Shown: positions 18,498-28,423, counted from the stretch's first letter. The stretch is DNA of 64,000 nt from Saccharothrix ecbatanensis (GCF_014205015.1 NZ_JACHMO010000001.1:6448001-6512000); one strand, 5' to 3'. A program made the numbers and translations. Notes: generated by a model not told the origin, from the sequence alone.

Positions 18498-19400
18498 ATG
18501 ACGCTCACCGGCTTGTACGTCCCGCTGATCACGCCGTTCGACCGGTCCGGGGCGGTGGCCTTGGACGCTCTCGAAGCCCTCGCCAACGAGGTCCTGGACG
18601 CCGGGGCACGCGGTGTGGTCGCGCTGGGCACCACAGCGGAAGTCTCGTCGCTCACCACAGCCGAACAGCAGCTGGTGATCGACGTGGCGGCCGGGGTGTG
18701 CCGCGCGCGGCAGGCCCAGTTGGTGGTCGGCGCGAACACCCCGCAGGCGCTGGAAGCGTTGGGTGACCGGGACGTCGTGGCCGCGCTGAGCGTGGTGCCG
18801 CCGTTCGTCCGGCCGGGCGAGGCGGGCGTGGTCGCCCACTTCACCCGACTCGCCGCCGACAGCCCCGTGCCGCTGGTCGTCTACGACATCCCGCACCGGA
18901 CGGGCCAGTACCTGTCGGCGGACACCCTGCGGCGTTTGGCGGCCGTGCCCGGTGTGGTCGGCCTGAAGTACTCGCCTGGCGGGATCAACGCCGACACCGT
19001 TGCGTTGTTCGCCGACCAGCCGTCCGACCTGGCGGTTCTCGGCGGCGACGACACGTTCATCTCGCCGCTGCTGGCACTCGGCGCCCACGGCGGCATCCTG
19101 GCGTCGGCACACCTCGCCACCGGCGAGTTCGTCCGGCTGATCGAGGCCTGGCACTCCGGCGACGTCACCACCGCGCGGCTGGTCGGCGGCGGTCTGGCCG
19201 TCATGTCGGCCGCGCTGTTCGCCGAGCCGAACCCCACCGTGATCAAGGCCGTCCTGCACGCCCAGGGCCGAATCCCGACGCCGGACGTCCGCCTACCGCT
19301 CCTGGCCGCTCACCCGGACACGACCGAGGCGGCCTTGACCGCCCTCACCGCTGTCGCCCTCACCGCTGCCGAACGCCCGCTCGCCACACAGCGTGGGTGA
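18498..19400 (+). CDS. Dihydrodipicolinate synthase / N-acetylneuraminate lyase family protein
   Basis: 300-residue class I (Schiff-base) aldolase of the DapA family. Visible motifs are [12 protein letters not shown] near the start, the [10 protein letters not shown] pyruvate-carboxylate site, [10 protein letters not shown] with the catalytic Tyr, and the Schiff-base Lys in [10 protein letters not shown]. The divergent LysR gene suggests a catabolic lyase rather than the housekeeping DapA; the substrate is unassigned. The 3' end overlaps that of hutI, on the other strand, by 41 bases. ATG at 18498 starts the conserved domain directly. Confidence 0.85.
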   Translation: MTLTGLYVPLITPFDRSGAVALDALEALANEVLDAGARGVVALGTTAEVSSLTTAEQQLVIDVAAGVCRARQAQLVVGANTPQALEALGDRDVVAALSVVPPFVRPGEAGVVAHFTRLAADSPVPLVVYDIPHRTGQYLSADTLRRLAAVPGVVGLKYSPGGINADTVALFADQPSDLAVLGGDDTFISPLLALGAHGGILASAHLATGEFVRLIEAWHSGDVTTARLVGGGLAVMSAALFAEPNPTVIKAVLHAQGRIPTPDVRLPLLAAHPDTTEAALTALTAVALTAAERPLATQRG

Positions 19401-20508
19401 GCGGAACGCCCGGTCGGTAGGCGAGGTGGGTGGTGGAGGGCGCGTCGAGGACGTGGATGTCCGCCCTGGCTCCGGGTGACAGGTGGCCGATGTCAGTGCG
19501 CCGCAACGCTTTCGCGCCGTTCAAGGTCGCGGCGGTGACGGCTTCCTCGATGGTCATGTGCATTTGGAGTACTGCCGTCGTTATGCAATATGCCATCGAG
19601 GTGGTGTACGAGCTGCCCGGGTTGCAATTGCTGGCCAGGGCGACGGTCGCGCCCGCGTCGATGAGCTGACGGGCGGGCGGTAGGGATTGGCGCGTCGACA
19701 GGTCGCACGCCGGGAGCAAGGTCGCGACGGTGGACGAGTTCGCCAGCGCGTCGATGTCGGTGGCGGACAGGTAGGTGCAGTGGTCGACGCTCGCCGCGCC
19801 CACCTCCACCGCCAGCCGGACGCCCGGCCCTTCGCCCAGCTGGTTGCCGTGCACGCGCAGACCCAGGCCCTTGGCACGGGCGGCCTCCAGCACGGCCCGG
19901 GACTGGTCCTCGTCGAACGCGCCTCGCTCGCAGAACACGTCCGCCCACCGAACGTGCGGTGCGACGGCATCGAGCATGTCCCCGATCACCAACGCCACGT
20001 ACTCGTCCGCGTCGGCACCCGGCGGTACGAGATGTGCACCCAGAAAGGTGACTTCATCCGCTTCCAAAGCCGCGATCCGAGCCGATCGCACTTCGTCTAC
20101 AACATTCAGTCCATAACCGGTCTTGGTCTCGATCGTGGTCGTGCCCTGCGCCACGGCCTCGGCGACGTGCCGTCGCAGATTGTCTGCAATATCCCCATCC
20201 GACGCCGCCCGAGTCGCCTCGACCGTCACCGCAATACCGCCTGCTGTATACAATAGCCCGGCCATCCGGGCCTCGAACTCGGCAGTCCGGTCGCCGGCGA
20301 ACAGCAGGTGGGTGTGGCTGTCCACCCACCCGGGCAGGACCGCGCGACCTGCCACGTCGACCCGCGAGTCGGCGGCGGGTGCGGAGGACGCGGGGCCAAC
20401 CCAGTCGACGCGGCCGTCGGTGAAGACGAGCGCGGCGTCGGTGAGGCGGCCCAGCTGAGGGTCGTTGGTCGTCAACTCACCGATGCCGGTGATGAGTGTG
20501 CTGGTCAC
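19360..20508 (-). CDS. hutI: Imidazolonepropionase
   Basis: Third enzyme of histidine degradation: hydrolyses 4-imidazolone-5-propionate to N-formimidoyl-L-glutamate in the cytosol. 382 residues, metal-dependent amidohydrolase fold: metal ligands in [53 protein letters not shown] and ASNCNPGSS. Start is GTG at 20508, which overlaps the DUF397 gene's stop by 4 bases (GTGA), so hutI is translated in coupling with a regulatory-type gene rather than directly after hutF. The 3' end overlaps the convergent DapA-family gene. Confidence 0.93.
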   Translation of the reverse strand: MTSTLITGIGELTTNDPQLGRLTDAALVFTDGRVDWVGPASSAPAADSRVDVAGRAVLPGWVDSHTHLLFAGDRTAEFEARMAGLLYTAGGIAVTVEATRAASDGDIADNLRRHVAEAVAQGTTTIETKTGYGLNVVDEVRSARIAALEADEVTFLGAHLVPPGADADEYVALVIGDMLDAVAPHVRWADVFCERGAFDEDQSRAVLEAARAKGLGLRVHGNQLGEGPGVRLAVEVGAASVDHCTYLSATDIDALANSSTVATLLPACDLSTRQSLPPARQLIDAGATVALASNCNPGSSYTTSMAYCITTAVLQMHMTIEEAVTAATLNGAKALRRTDIGHLSPGARADIHVLDAPSTTHLAYRPGVPLTHAVWRAGVRQR

Positions 20509-20705
20509 TGCCGCACAAACCGCTGCCAGGCGCACGAGGGAAACGTCAACCGGCCCACGTCGGGCCTCTTCGAGTCACGGACCCACACCGCCGGGACCGA
20601 GAATGCGACTTCGACGCAATTGCCACCACTGCCACCACCGCTGCGGCTGCTCTTCCGCCACACCGCGCCGGTGAAGTCCACAGGAGACAACGGACGGCCC
20701 CTCAT
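20505..20705 (-). CDS. DUF397 domain protein
   Basis: 66 residues: [20 protein letters not shown], then a strand, [21 protein letters not shown]. This is the typical DUF397 sequence of small actinobacterial proteins encoded with DUF5753-type helix-turn-helix regulators; in Streptomyces such pairs affect development, and some look like toxin-antitoxin-type modules. It overlaps the regulator gene by 4 bases (ATGA) and hutI by 4 bases (GTGA), placing it inside the histidine operon. Confidence 0.88.
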   Translation of the reverse strand: MRGRPLSPVDFTGAVWRKSSRSGGGSGGNCVEVAFSVPAVWVRDSKRPDVGRLTFPSCAWQRFVRQ

Positions 20706-21538
20706 TCGTGCTCGGCAATGATCTGCTCGATCAGAGCAACCGATTCGTCCGGACTGAGCGCTCGGTCGAGCAGGTGGTCGAACAGCAGCTTAGCCCGCCA
20801 CACTTCGGTGGGTTCCTCTACTTGGATGGAGCCGGTCGGGTATTCCACGTACAGGATGGTCCGATCTTCGGGGTCGGGGAAGTCCAGGAGGGTGAAGGAG
20901 CTGGTCTGCCCGCCGTGCGCACCGATCTTCCTCGGCAGGACGCGCATGGTGACGGTATCCAGCTCGGCCGTGATCACGAGGTGTTCGAGTTGTTCCCGCA
21001 TGACAGCGGGGCCGCCGATCGTCTGGTGGAGCGCGGACTCGTCCAGCAGGGCGAACAGGTGCAACGGCTGCTCTTCGTCGATCAGCCGGCGCTGCCGAAT
21101 CATCCGCACCTGGACATCGGTCTTGAATTCGGTCCTCGTGCGCTTCAGGGCGTCCGCCTCGAAGATCGCCTGCATGTAGGGCTTGGTTTGCAGCAGGCCC
21201 GGTATGTAGACAAGCCCCAGTTCCCGGATCTCCTGAGCTTCGGTCTCCAGGTCCACGTACCCCAGGGAACGCATCCCGAACTTCATCCACCATCGCGGCT
21301 TCAGGGTGTCGCGGACGTCATCGATGAGGTCGGGGTCGTAGTGGTCGTAGACGTCCATCATCGATCGGGCGAGGTGGACATCGACCTTCGTCTCACCCGC
21401 TTCCAGTCGGTAGAGGCTGTTGCGGTGCTTGTCGAGCGCGGCAGCGGCGTCTTCGACGCTCATCCCGGCCGCCTCCCGCATCCGGCGCAAGCGGCGGGCC
21501 AACTTCCTGCGGCGAAAGGTCGGGCGAGGTGGGGGCAT
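20702..21538 (-). CDS. Helix-turn-helix (XRE-type) regulator with DUF5753-like sensor region
   Basis: 278 residues. The N-terminal XRE helix-turn-helix includes LRRMREAAGMSVEDAAAALD and KHRNSLYRLEAGET (residues about 17-50). The remaining 200 residues form the DUF5753-type region, with LVYIPGLLQTKPYMQAIFEA and RTILYVEYPTGSIQVEEP. Proteins of this type are encoded next to DUF397 genes and probably work with them. It starts 51 bases after the hutF stop, on the same strand, and is coupled to the DUF397 gene. A role in hut control is an inference; such pairs usually stand alone. Confidence 0.9.
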   Translation of the reverse strand: MPPPRPTFRRRKLARRLRRMREAAGMSVEDAAAALDKHRNSLYRLEAGETKVDVHLARSMMDVYDHYDPDLIDDVRDTLKPRWWMKFGMRSLGYVDLETEAQEIRELGLVYIPGLLQTKPYMQAIFEADALKRTRTEFKTDVQVRMIRQRRLIDEEQPLHLFALLDESALHQTIGGPAVMREQLEHLVITAELDTVTMRVLPRKIGAHGGQTSSFTLLDFPDPEDRTILYVEYPTGSIQVEEPTEVWRAKLLFDHLLDRALSPDESVALIEQIIAEHE

Positions 21539-21589
21539 GTGGTCATGATGCTGAGCGGGTCTGACAACAGTGGGAATCCCGTCACCCGA

Positions 21590-22858
21590 TCAGGCGAGCA
21601 CGTCGGTCAGCAGCCGCGCGACATCGCCCAACTGCTCGTGCACGCCGTCACGGGCGACGATCTTTCCGCCGACGACCACCATCGACACATCGGACGCGGT
21701 CGCGGCGAGGATCAGTTGGTCGGGCTCGGACCCTGCGGTCCGGACTGAATTCATCCGAACGGCTACGAAGTCGGCCGGGGCGCCCACCTCGATCCGACCG
21801 GCCTCGGGCCAGCCGATCGACGCGTGGTTCGTCAGCGCCCCGACCAGTTCCGCAGGGGTGAACCGACCTCGTTCCCCGGTGCGCAAGCGCTCGTTGTGCT
21901 CCAACGCCCGCGCCTCCAGCAACGGGTCGACCACCGCATGCTGATCACTGCCCAACGACAACGGCGACCCGGCATCCGCCAACTCCCGCGCCGGACCGAT
22001 CCCATCCGCCAGGTCCGCCTCCGTCGTGGGGCAGAAGCACACCCCGGTCCGCGTCGAACCCAGCAAACCGATGTCCTTTGTGGACAAGTGTGTCCCGTGC
22101 ACGGCCGTCGTCCGTGGCGTCAACGCACCGGCCTCCGCCAACAACTCCGTCGGAGTCACCCCGTACGCCTCAAGGCAAGCCTGGTTCTCGGCCGGCTGCT
22201 CCGACAAGTGCACGTGCAGCGGCCGATCCGGAAAAGCACCCGCCACCAGCGACAACGTCTCGCGCGGCACCGCACGCACGGAGTGGATCGCGGCGCCGAT
22301 TCTCGTGTTCTCGTCACCGCGCAGCTCGGCCACCCGATCGAGCCACCGGTCACCGGTACCGTCCGAGAACCGCTCCTGCACCCCCCGCACCGGCTGGCCG
22401 ATCCCACCCGCCAGGTAGCACGCGTCCAACAGGGTGAGCCGGATTCCCGCATCCCGTGCCGCCTGGCGCAGGGCTTCGGCCATCTCGTTCCCGCCGTTGT
22501 GCAGGTAGTGGAACTCCCCCACCGCCGTCACGCCGGCCACGGCCATCTCCGCGTACACGGCCCTCGCCAACCGCAGGTACGAGTCCGGAGTCAGGCGCTC
22601 CGCCACCGCGTACATCCGGTCGCGCCACGTCCAGAACGTGCCACCATCCGAATGCGTGCGTCCGCGCAACGCCCGGTGGAACGCGTGCGAGTGCGCGTTG
22701 GCGAAACCCGGGAACACCATGCCGTACAGGCGTTCCGCCCCCAACGGAATGGTGTCTACAGTAGACAGAGATGCGATGACACCCTTGTCCACCCGCACAA
22801 GCACCCGCGACGCGACACCGTCCGGCAACCACACCCGCTCACACCAGTAGCTCTTCAT
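21590..22858 (-). CDS. hutF: Formimidoylglutamate deiminase
   Basis: Converts N-formimidoyl-L-glutamate to N-formyl-L-glutamate and ammonia. 422 residues, amidohydrolase superfamily: metal site in NAHSHAFHRALRG, substrate loop GEFHYLHNGG, HVHLSEQPAEN, AVHGTHLS and SLGSDQHAVVDP. ATG at 22858 keeps an AGGAG at 22864-22868. The element carrying TnpB begins only a few bases further out, so the native ribosome site is intact but the gene is separated from the operon's upstream genes. Its product needs an N-formylglutamate hydrolase, and no standard HutG gene is in the window. Confidence 0.93.
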   Translation of the reverse strand: MKSYWCERVWLPDGVASRVLVRVDKGVIASLSTVDTIPLGAERLYGMVFPGFANAHSHAFHRALRGRTHSDGGTFWTWRDRMYAVAERLTPDSYLRLARAVYAEMAVAGVTAVGEFHYLHNGGNEMAEALRQAARDAGIRLTLLDACYLAGGIGQPVRGVQERFSDGTGDRWLDRVAELRGDENTRIGAAIHSVRAVPRETLSLVAGAFPDRPLHVHLSEQPAENQACLEAYGVTPTELLAEAGALTPRTTAVHGTHLSTKDIGLLGSTRTGVCFCPTTEADLADGIGPARELADAGSPLSLGSDQHAVVDPLLEARALEHNERLRTGERGRFTPAELVGALTNHASIGWPEAGRIEVGAPADFVAVRMNSVRTAGSEPDQLILAATASDVSMVVVGGKIVARDGVHEQLGDVARLLTDVLA

Positions 22859-22949
22859 CTGGGCTCCTGTCGGTGGATACCTCGGCGTTCACGCCGGGGA
22901 GGAAACCGATGTTTTCGACCGTGTCGGCAGGGTTTACTTGCTGAAATGC

Positions 22950-22955
22950 TAACGT
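22950..22955 (+). promoter_or_regulatory. -10 box TAACGT for tnpB
   Basis: TAACGT ends 7 bases before ATG at 22963, with no Shine-Dalgarno in that interval, the same leaderless layout seen for chromosomal genes here. Confidence 0.4.
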
Positions 22956-22962
22956 GCGGGGA

Positions 22963-24129
22963 ATGGCGTCGGTGTCGGTGGTGAAGCGGGCGTTCCGGTA
23001 CCGCTTTTATCCGACCCCAGGGCAGGAAGTGGAGTTGTCGCGCACGTTCGGGTGTGTGCGGGTGGTGTACAACCGGGCGTTGGAGGCCCGCACGGCGGCG
23101 TGGTTCGGTGAGCAGCGCCGGGTCAACTACGTGCAGACGTCGGCGTTGCTGACGGAGTGGAAGAAGACCGACGGGCTGTCGTTTCTCAACGAGGTGTCGT
23201 CGGTGCCGTTGCAGCAGTCGCTGCGGCACCTGCAGACCGCGTTCGCCGCGTTCTGGGAGAAACGGTCCCGCTATCCCCCGGCCGGCCGGTGGCATGTGTC
23301 GATCCTGGTCGAGACCACCGTCGACCACGCCCCTCCCGTCGACCGCGTGGTGGGTGTCGACGCCGGGATCACTTCCCTGCTCACCCTCTCCACCGGGGAG
23401 AAGATCACCAACCCGAGACACGAACGACAGGACCGGGAACGTTTGGCCCGCGCCCAGCGGGCCCTGGCCCGCAAGGAGAAGCTCTCCGCGAACCGGGCGA
23501 AGGCGCAGCTGCGGGTGGCCCGTGTCCACGCCCGTATCGCCGACCGCCGGCGGGACCTGCTGCACAAGCTGACCACTCGACTCGTCCAGGAGAACCAACT
23601 GGTCGTGATCGAGGACCTGGCGGTCCGCAACATGGTCAGGAACAGGTCGTTGGCCCGCGCCATCTCCGACGCGTCGTGGTCGCAGTTGCGGTCGATGCTG
23701 GAGTACAAGTGCGACTGGTACGGCCGCGACCTGGTCGTGGTCGACCGCTGGTTTCCGTCCAGTAAGACCTGCTCGGCCTGCGGGCTTCTGCTGGACATGC
23801 TGCCGCTGCGGGTGCGGGAGTGGACCTGCCCCGGTTGCGGGGCACGGCACGACCGCGACGTGAACGCCGCGCGCAACATCCTGGCCGCCGGGCAGGCGGT
23901 CACAGCCTGTAGAGCCGGAGTAAGACCGACCCGACGCCAGTCGGCGAGGCATCCGGTGAAACCTCCCTCGGGAGAAGAAGCAGGAACTGCCGGGCGCGAG
24001 CCCGGCGGGCACTCCCCTCTTCAGGGAGGGGAGGTTGTCAACGCGCCAGGTGCTCCAACGTCGTCGCCAACGCCACCACACCCGCCGCGCAGTCGTCCGA
24101 CTCGGCGAACTCGTCCGGCGCGTGGCTGA
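22963..24129 (+). CDS. tnpB: TnpB RNA-guided endonuclease with an internal deletion and extended C-terminus
   Basis: 388 codons. The N-terminal helix-turn-helix segment (KRAFRYRFYPTPGQEVELSR) and the RuvC-like core are present, with the three acidic positions in GVDAGITSLL, VVIEDLAV and HDRDVNAARNIL, and a zinc ribbon (CSACG and CPGCG). Between KRSRYP and PAGRWHVSI a stretch of some 60-80 residues, normally a beta-rich nucleic-acid-binding region, is missing in frame. The frame also runs past the usual end near ILAAGQAV, through the right end of the element and into the antisense of the amidohydrolase gene, adding a proline-rich tail. The nuclease residues are intact, but the deletion makes activity doubtful. 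Confidence 0.85.
   Translation: MASVSVVKRAFRYRFYPTPGQEVELSRTFGCVRVVYNRALEARTAAWFGEQRRVNYVQTSALLTEWKKTDGLSFLNEVSSVPLQQSLRHLQTAFAAFWEKRSRYPPAGRWHVSILVETTVDHAPPVDRVVGVDAGITSLLTLSTGEKITNPRHERQDRERLARAQRALARKEKLSANRAKAQLRVARVHARIADRRRDLLHKLTTRLVQENQLVVIEDLAVRNMVRNRSLARAISDASWSQLRSMLEYKCDWYGRDLVVVDRWFPSSKTCSACGLLLDMLPLRVREWTCPGCGARHDRDVNAARNILAAGQAVTACRAGVRPTRRQSARHPVKPPSGEEAGTAGREPGGHSPLQGGEVVNAPGAPTSSPTPPHPPRSRPTRRTRPARG
23900..24041 (+). ncRNA. Predicted omega-RNA region of the TnpB element
   Basis: In this family the guide RNA is made from the 3' end of tnpB and the right end. Here that span holds hairpins CCGGGC-GCGA-GCCCGG and CTCCCCTC-TTCAGG-GAGGGGAG, then GTTGTCAA. The bases after it (from about 24042, the amidohydrolase 3' end) would be the guide. 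The limits are inferred. Confidence 0.4.
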
Positions 24130-25216
24130 TCCCGGTCGGGTTGCGCACGAACAACATGGCGGTAGGCACGTGCGCGGCCAGGATCCCGGCGTCGTGACCG
24201 GCGCCGGTGGGCAAGTCCGGCGTGTCCGACCCGAGCGCACCACGGATGTCAGCCATCAGACCGGGATCGAAGTGCACAGTCCCGCCCCAGCTCTCCTCCG
24301 TCACCCGCACCGCGCAGCCCTCGTCCTCAGCCGCCGCACGCGCCGCCGACGTGATCCGGTCGACCACCTCACGGGTGCGCGGCTCGTCATCGGCCCGCGC
24401 ATCCAGCCAGACGTCCACGGACGAAGGAATGACGTTGGTGCCACCGGGGTTCGGCACAAGCCGGCCGACCGTCGCACGGGCCCCGGAAGTAGCCGCACGC
24501 CGCGCCGCCAGCACCATCTGCGCCGCCGGCAGCATCGGATCACGACGATCCTCGATCAACGTCGCGCCGGCGTGGTTGCCCTCCCCGGTGAACGTGTACC
24601 GCCACCGACCATGGGCCAGGATCGAACTCGCCAAACCCACCGGCACGTCCAAGCCACGCCCCTGCTCGACGTGCAGCTCGACGAAGGCGCCGATCGACCC
24701 CAGTGCACGGTCATCCCGCCCCATCCGCAACGGGTCGAAGCCCGACGCGTGCGCCGCCTCGCCGAACGTGACGCCGTCGGCATCGGTCAGCTTGGCGGCG
24801 ACCTCCGGTGCGATCGCGCCGGTCATCAGCCGTGACCCGAGGCAGGCGACACCGAAGCGCCCACCCTCCTCCTCCACGAACACGACGATCGCCAACGGCT
24901 TCGAAGGCGTGAAACCACGAGCCCGCAACAAGTCCACCGCTTGCAGAGCCGACACCACACCCAACGGCCCGTCGAACGCCCCACCGCCCGGCACCGAGTC
25001 CAGATGACTGCCGGTGATCACCGCACCCGGCCCCGGCTTGCCCCACCACGCCCAGAGGTTGCCGTTCCGATCGGGTCGGACGTCGAGCCCCCGACGGCGG
25101 GCCTCTTCCGCGAACCACGCGCGCAACTCAAGCTCGACCTTGTCGAAACCGTGCCGCGAGTAGCCGCCACGTCGCCGGTCGCGGCCGACGTCGGCGATGT
25201 CCTGGAGGTCAGTCAT
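24038..25216 (-). CDS. M20-family amidohydrolase (allantoate / N-carbamoyl-amino-acid hydrolase type) in the hut operon
   Basis: 392 residues of the zinc-dependent M20 amidase type: [18 protein letters not shown] supplies metal ligands, EEEGGRFG the bridging and base Glu, LHVEQG and the dimerisation segment [19 protein letters not shown] follow, and [10 protein letters not shown] comes late. By sequence it would be called allantoate amidohydrolase. Lying between hutU and hutF, overlapping hutU by 8 bases, it is a good candidate to hydrolyse N-formyl-L-glutamate, the HutF product, in place of HutG (inference). The stop codon TGA at 24040-24038 lies at or inside the right end of the TnpB element. 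Confidence 0.85.
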   Translation of the reverse strand: MTDLQDIADVGRDRRRGGYSRHGFDKVELELRAWFAEEARRRGLDVRPDRNGNLWAWWGKPGPGAVITGSHLDSVPGGGAFDGPLGVVSALQAVDLLRARGFTPSKPLAIVVFVEEEGGRFGVACLGSRLMTGAIAPEVAAKLTDADGVTFGEAAHASGFDPLRMGRDDRALGSIGAFVELHVEQGRGLDVPVGLASSILAHGRWRYTFTGEGNHAGATLIEDRRDPMLPAAQMVLAARRAATSGARATVGRLVPNPGGTNVIPSSVDVWLDARADDEPRTREVVDRITSAARAAAEDEGCAVRVTEESWGGTVHFDPGLMADIRGALGSDTPDLPTGAGHDAGILAAHVPTAMLFVRNPTGISHAPDEFAESDDCAAGVVALATTLEHLAR

Positions 25217-26852
25217 CGCTGCTCATCGGGATGGGGACGTGCTTCTCGGCGGCGACGTCCACGGCCCGCTGGTACCCGGCGTCGACGTGCCGGATCACGC
25301 CCATCGCCGGGTCGTTGGTCAGCACCCGCTCGATCTTCTGCGCCGCCAACGGGGTCCCGTCCGCGACCGTCACCTGACCCGCGTGGATGGACCGGCCGAT
25401 ACCGACCCCGCCGCCGTGGTGCAGGGACACCCAGGTGGCGCCGGAAGCGGTGTTGACCAGGGCGTTCAGCAGCGGCCAGTCGGCGATCGCGTCGGAGCCG
25501 TCGGCCATCGCCTCGGTCTCCCGGTACGGGGACGCGACCGAGCCGCAGTCCAGGTGGTCCCGGCCGATGACGATCGGCGCGGACACCTCGCCGGACGCGA
25601 CCATCTCGTTGAACTTGAGCCCGGCGAGGTGGCGTTCGCCGTAGCCCAGCCAGCAGATGCGGGCGGGCAGGCCCTGGAACTCGACGCGTTCGCCGGCCAG
25701 CTTGATCCAGCGCGCCAACTGCTCGTTCTCCGGGAACAGCTCCAGGATCGCCCGGTCGGTCGCCGCGATGTCGGCCGGGTCCCCGGAGAGCGCCGCCCAG
25801 CGGAACGGGCCCTTGCCCTCGCAGAACAGCGGCCGGATGTAGGCGGGCACGAAACCGGGGAAGTCGAACGCCCGGTCGTAGCCGCCGGCCTTGGCCTCAC
25901 CGCGGATGGAGTTGCCGTAGTCGAACACCTCGGCGCCGCGGTCCATGAAGCCCACCATGGCCTCGACGTGGTCGGCCATCGACTCGCGGGCCCGGTCGGT
26001 GAACTCGTCCGGCTTGGCGGCGGCGTAGTCGGCCCAGTCCTCCACCGCGACGCCCTTGGGGCAGTACGCCAGCGGGTCGTGCGCGGAGGTCTGGTCGGTG
26101 ACGATGTCCACCGGCACCTCGCGGCGCAGCAGCTCGGGCAGCACCTCGGCGGCGTTGCCGATGAGGCCCACGGACAGCGCCCGGCCTTCGGACTTCGCCT
26201 TCAGCACCCGCGCGATCGCGTCGTCGAGGTCGTCCGCGATCTCGTCCAGGTAGCGGGTCTCCACGCGGCGGCGGGCGCGCTGCGGGTCGACCTCGACGCA
26301 GAGCGCCACGCCCTCGTTCATGGTGACCGCAAGCGGTTGCGCGCCACCCATCCCGCCGAGCCCGGCCGTGACGGTGAGCGTGCCGCGAAGGGTGCCGTCG
26401 AACCGCTTGGTGGCGACGGCGGCGAACGTCTCGAAGGTGCCCTGGAGGATGCCCTGGGTGCCGATGTAGATCCACGAACCGGCCGTCATCTGGCCGTACA
26501 TGGTCAGGCCCTCGGCTTCGAGGCGGCGGAACTCGGGCCAGTTCGCCCAGTCCGGCACGAGGTTGGAGTTCGCGATCAGCACGCGGGGCGCCCACTCGTG
26601 GGTGCGCATGACGCCGACCGGACGGCCGGACTGGACGAGCAGGGTCTCGTCGTCCTTCAGGTTCGTCAGCTCGCGGGTGATGGCGTGGAAGCTCGGCCAG
26701 TCGCGGGCGGCCTTGCCGGTGCCGCCGTAGACGACCAGGTCGTCGGGACGTTCGGCGACGTCCGGGTCGAGGTTGTTGTGGAACATCCGCAGTGCGGCCT
26801 CGGTCGGCCAACTGCGGGCGGTGAGGTCGGTTCCCCGTGCGGCGCGCACCAT
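25209..26852 (-). CDS. hutU: Urocanate hydratase
   Basis: Converts urocanate to 4-imidazolone-5-propionate using tightly bound NAD+ as electrophile. 547 residues, the usual length. Motifs include [62 protein letters not shown] and [17 protein letters not shown]. It shares one base with the hutH stop and overlaps the next gene by 8 bases (ATGACTGA), a tightly packed operon. Confidence 0.96.
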   Translation of the reverse strand: MVRAARGTDLTARSWPTEAALRMFHNNLDPDVAERPDDLVVYGGTGKAARDWPSFHAITRELTNLKDDETLLVQSGRPVGVMRTHEWAPRVLIANSNLVPDWANWPEFRRLEAEGLTMYGQMTAGSWIYIGTQGILQGTFETFAAVATKRFDGTLRGTLTVTAGLGGMGGAQPLAVTMNEGVALCVEVDPQRARRRVETRYLDEIADDLDDAIARVLKAKSEGRALSVGLIGNAAEVLPELLRREVPVDIVTDQTSAHDPLAYCPKGVAVEDWADYAAAKPDEFTDRARESMADHVEAMVGFMDRGAEVFDYGNSIRGEAKAGGYDRAFDFPGFVPAYIRPLFCEGKGPFRWAALSGDPADIAATDRAILELFPENEQLARWIKLAGERVEFQGLPARICWLGYGERHLAGLKFNEMVASGEVSAPIVIGRDHLDCGSVASPYRETEAMADGSDAIADWPLLNALVNTASGATWVSLHHGGGVGIGRSIHAGQVTVADGTPLAAQKIERVLTNDPAMGVIRHVDAGYQRAVDVAAEKHVPIPMSSDD

Positions 26853-28354
26853 CAGAGGACTCCCTTCCGGATCAGGTCTTCGGCGGCGGCGATCTCTGGC
26901 GCGAGGTGGCGGTCCGGGCCGGGGCCCTCGACGTGCTCGCGGAGCTTCTCGACGGCCGCCGCGGTGGCGGGGGCGGGCTTGAGCGGTTTACGCAGGTCCA
27001 AAGCACGGGCGGCGGTCAGCAGCTCGATCGCGAGGACGCGGCGCAGGCCGTCGACGGACTGGCGGAGCTTGCGTGCGGCGGACCAGCCCATGGAGACGTG
27101 GTCCTCCTGCATGGCGCTGCTCGGGATCGAGTCGACCGACGCGGGCACGGCCAGGCGCTTGAGTTCGCTGACGATCGCGGCCTGGGTGTACTGGGCGATC
27201 ATGTGGCCGGAGTCGACGCCCGGGTCGTGCGCGAGGAACGGCGGCAGGCCGTGCGAGCGGTTCACGTCGAGCATCCGGTCCGTCCGGCGTTCGGCGATGC
27301 TCGCCACGTCGGCGGTCGGGATGGCCAGGAAGTCCAGCACGTAGGCGATCGGCGCGCCGTGGAAGTTGCCGTTCGACTCGACCCGGCCGTCGGCCAGCAC
27401 CACCGGATTGTCGATGGACGACGCCAGTTCGCGGTCGGCGACGGTCTCGGCGTAGGCGACGGTGTCGCGGGCCGCGCCGTGCACCTGCGGCGAGCAGCGC
27501 AACGAGTAGGCGTCCTGAACGCGGGTGCAGTCCGGGCCGCGGTGGCTCGCCATGATCTCGGAGTCGCGCAGGATCTCCGCCATCCGCTGGGCGGACCGAC
27601 CCTGGCCGGGGTGCGGGCGCAGGGCCTGGAGGTCGGCGGCGAACACGCGGTCCGTGCCGAGGAGGGCTTCCACGCTCATCGCGGCGGTCAGGTCGGCGAC
27701 GTCCAGCAGGTAGTGCAGGTCCTTGAGGGCGAGGATGAGCATGCCGAGCATGCCGTCCGTGCCGTTGATCAGCGCCAGGCCCTCTTTCTCGGCCAGGCGG
27801 ACGGGCTGGATGCCCGCCTTGGCGAGGGCTTCGGCGGCCGGGACCAGGTGGCCGTCCGCGTCGTGCACGTCACCCTCGCCGGTGAGGGCCAGGGCGGCGG
27901 CGGACAGCGGGGCCAGGTCGCCCGAGCAGCCGAGCGAGCCGAACTCGTGCACGACCGGCGTGATGCCCGCGTTCAGCATCGCCGCCATCGCCTCGGCCGT
28001 CTCCAGCCGGATGCCGGTGTGACCGCTGGTCAGGGTCTTGAGGCGGAGCAGCACGAGGGCGCGGACCACCTCGCGCTCGACCGCGGGACCCGCGCCCGCC
28101 GCGTGCGAGCGGACCAGGGACTGCTGGAGGGCGGCCCGGCGGTCCGGCGGGATGTGCCGGACGGCCAGCGCGCCGAACCCCGTGGAGATGCCGTACGTGG
28201 GCTGCTCGGCGGTGGCCAGGCGTTCGATGTGCGCACGGGCGGTGGTGACCGCCTCGCGCGCCGCCTCCGTGATCTCCACGCGCGCGTCGCCTCGGGCCAC
28301 GGCGTGGACGTCATCGCGGGTCAGGGGTTTCGGACCCAGCTGCACGGGTTGCAT
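26852..28354 (-). CDS. hutH: Histidine ammonia-lyase
   Basis: First step of histidine use: deaminates L-histidine to urocanate. 500 residues with [11 protein letters not shown] and [11 protein letters not shown] near the N-terminus, and the MIO-forming triad in [13 protein letters not shown] near residue 141. The triad reads Cys-Ser-Gly where Ala-Ser-Gly is commonest. Later motifs are [15 protein letters not shown] and SIDNPVV. First gene of the leftward operon. A 14-bp palindrome 55 bases upstream is the probable operator. No strong Shine-Dalgarno precedes ATG at 28354. Confidence 0.96.
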   Translation of the reverse strand: MQPVQLGPKPLTRDDVHAVARGDARVEITEAAREAVTTARAHIERLATAEQPTYGISTGFGALAVRHIPPDRRAALQQSLVRSHAAGAGPAVEREVVRALVLLRLKTLTSGHTGIRLETAEAMAAMLNAGITPVVHEFGSLGCSGDLAPLSAAALALTGEGDVHDADGHLVPAAEALAKAGIQPVRLAEKEGLALINGTDGMLGMLILALKDLHYLLDVADLTAAMSVEALLGTDRVFAADLQALRPHPGQGRSAQRMAEILRDSEIMASHRGPDCTRVQDAYSLRCSPQVHGAARDTVAYAETVADRELASSIDNPVVLADGRVESNGNFHGAPIAYVLDFLAIPTADVASIAERRTDRMLDVNRSHGLPPFLAHDPGVDSGHMIAQYTQAAIVSELKRLAVPASVDSIPSSAMQEDHVSMGWSAARKLRQSVDGLRRVLAIELLTAARALDLRKPLKPAPATAAAVEKLREHVEGPGPDRHLAPEIAAAEDLIRKGVL

Positions 28355-28409
28355 GCACCCATCTCAACCCGGCAGCCGGGTCCGCACGACCCGACGTCCG
28401 CCGATCGTG

Positions 28410-28423
28410 TCTGGTATCCCAGA
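28410..28423 (-). promoter_or_regulatory. Probable HutR (IclR-type) operator upstream of hutH
   Basis: TCTGGTATCCCAGA has CTGG and CCAG inverted arms and extends to GTCTGG-TATC-CCAGAC. From memory, the HutR site reported in Corynebacterium resistens is TCTGwwATwCCAGA; this sequence fits it apart from two w positions. An IclR-family gene lies 1.5 kb upstream. Confidence 0.6.

Larger units (their letters stand above)
22870..24041 (+). mobile_element. IS200/IS605-like element carrying only tnpB, inserted in the hut operon
   Basis: Estimated limits from structure, not from a comparison. At the left is a hairpin, CGGCG (22883-22887) with CGCCG (22892-22896), extended by CCT and AGG (22880-22902). 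At the right are CCGGGC/GCCCGG and CTCCCCTC (24012-24019) with GAGGGGAG (24026-24033), ending GTTGTCAA. There is no tnpA and there are no inverted terminal repeats, as expected for this group. The element lies opposite to the hut genes, between the amidohydrolase stop and the hutF ribosome site, and spares both reading frames. Confidence 0.7.

Noticed and set aside
24042..24129. The proline-rich tail as a genuine TnpB domain
   Set aside because: It is read from antisense amidohydrolase DNA beyond the element's right end, so it reflects loss of a stop codon rather than a domain.
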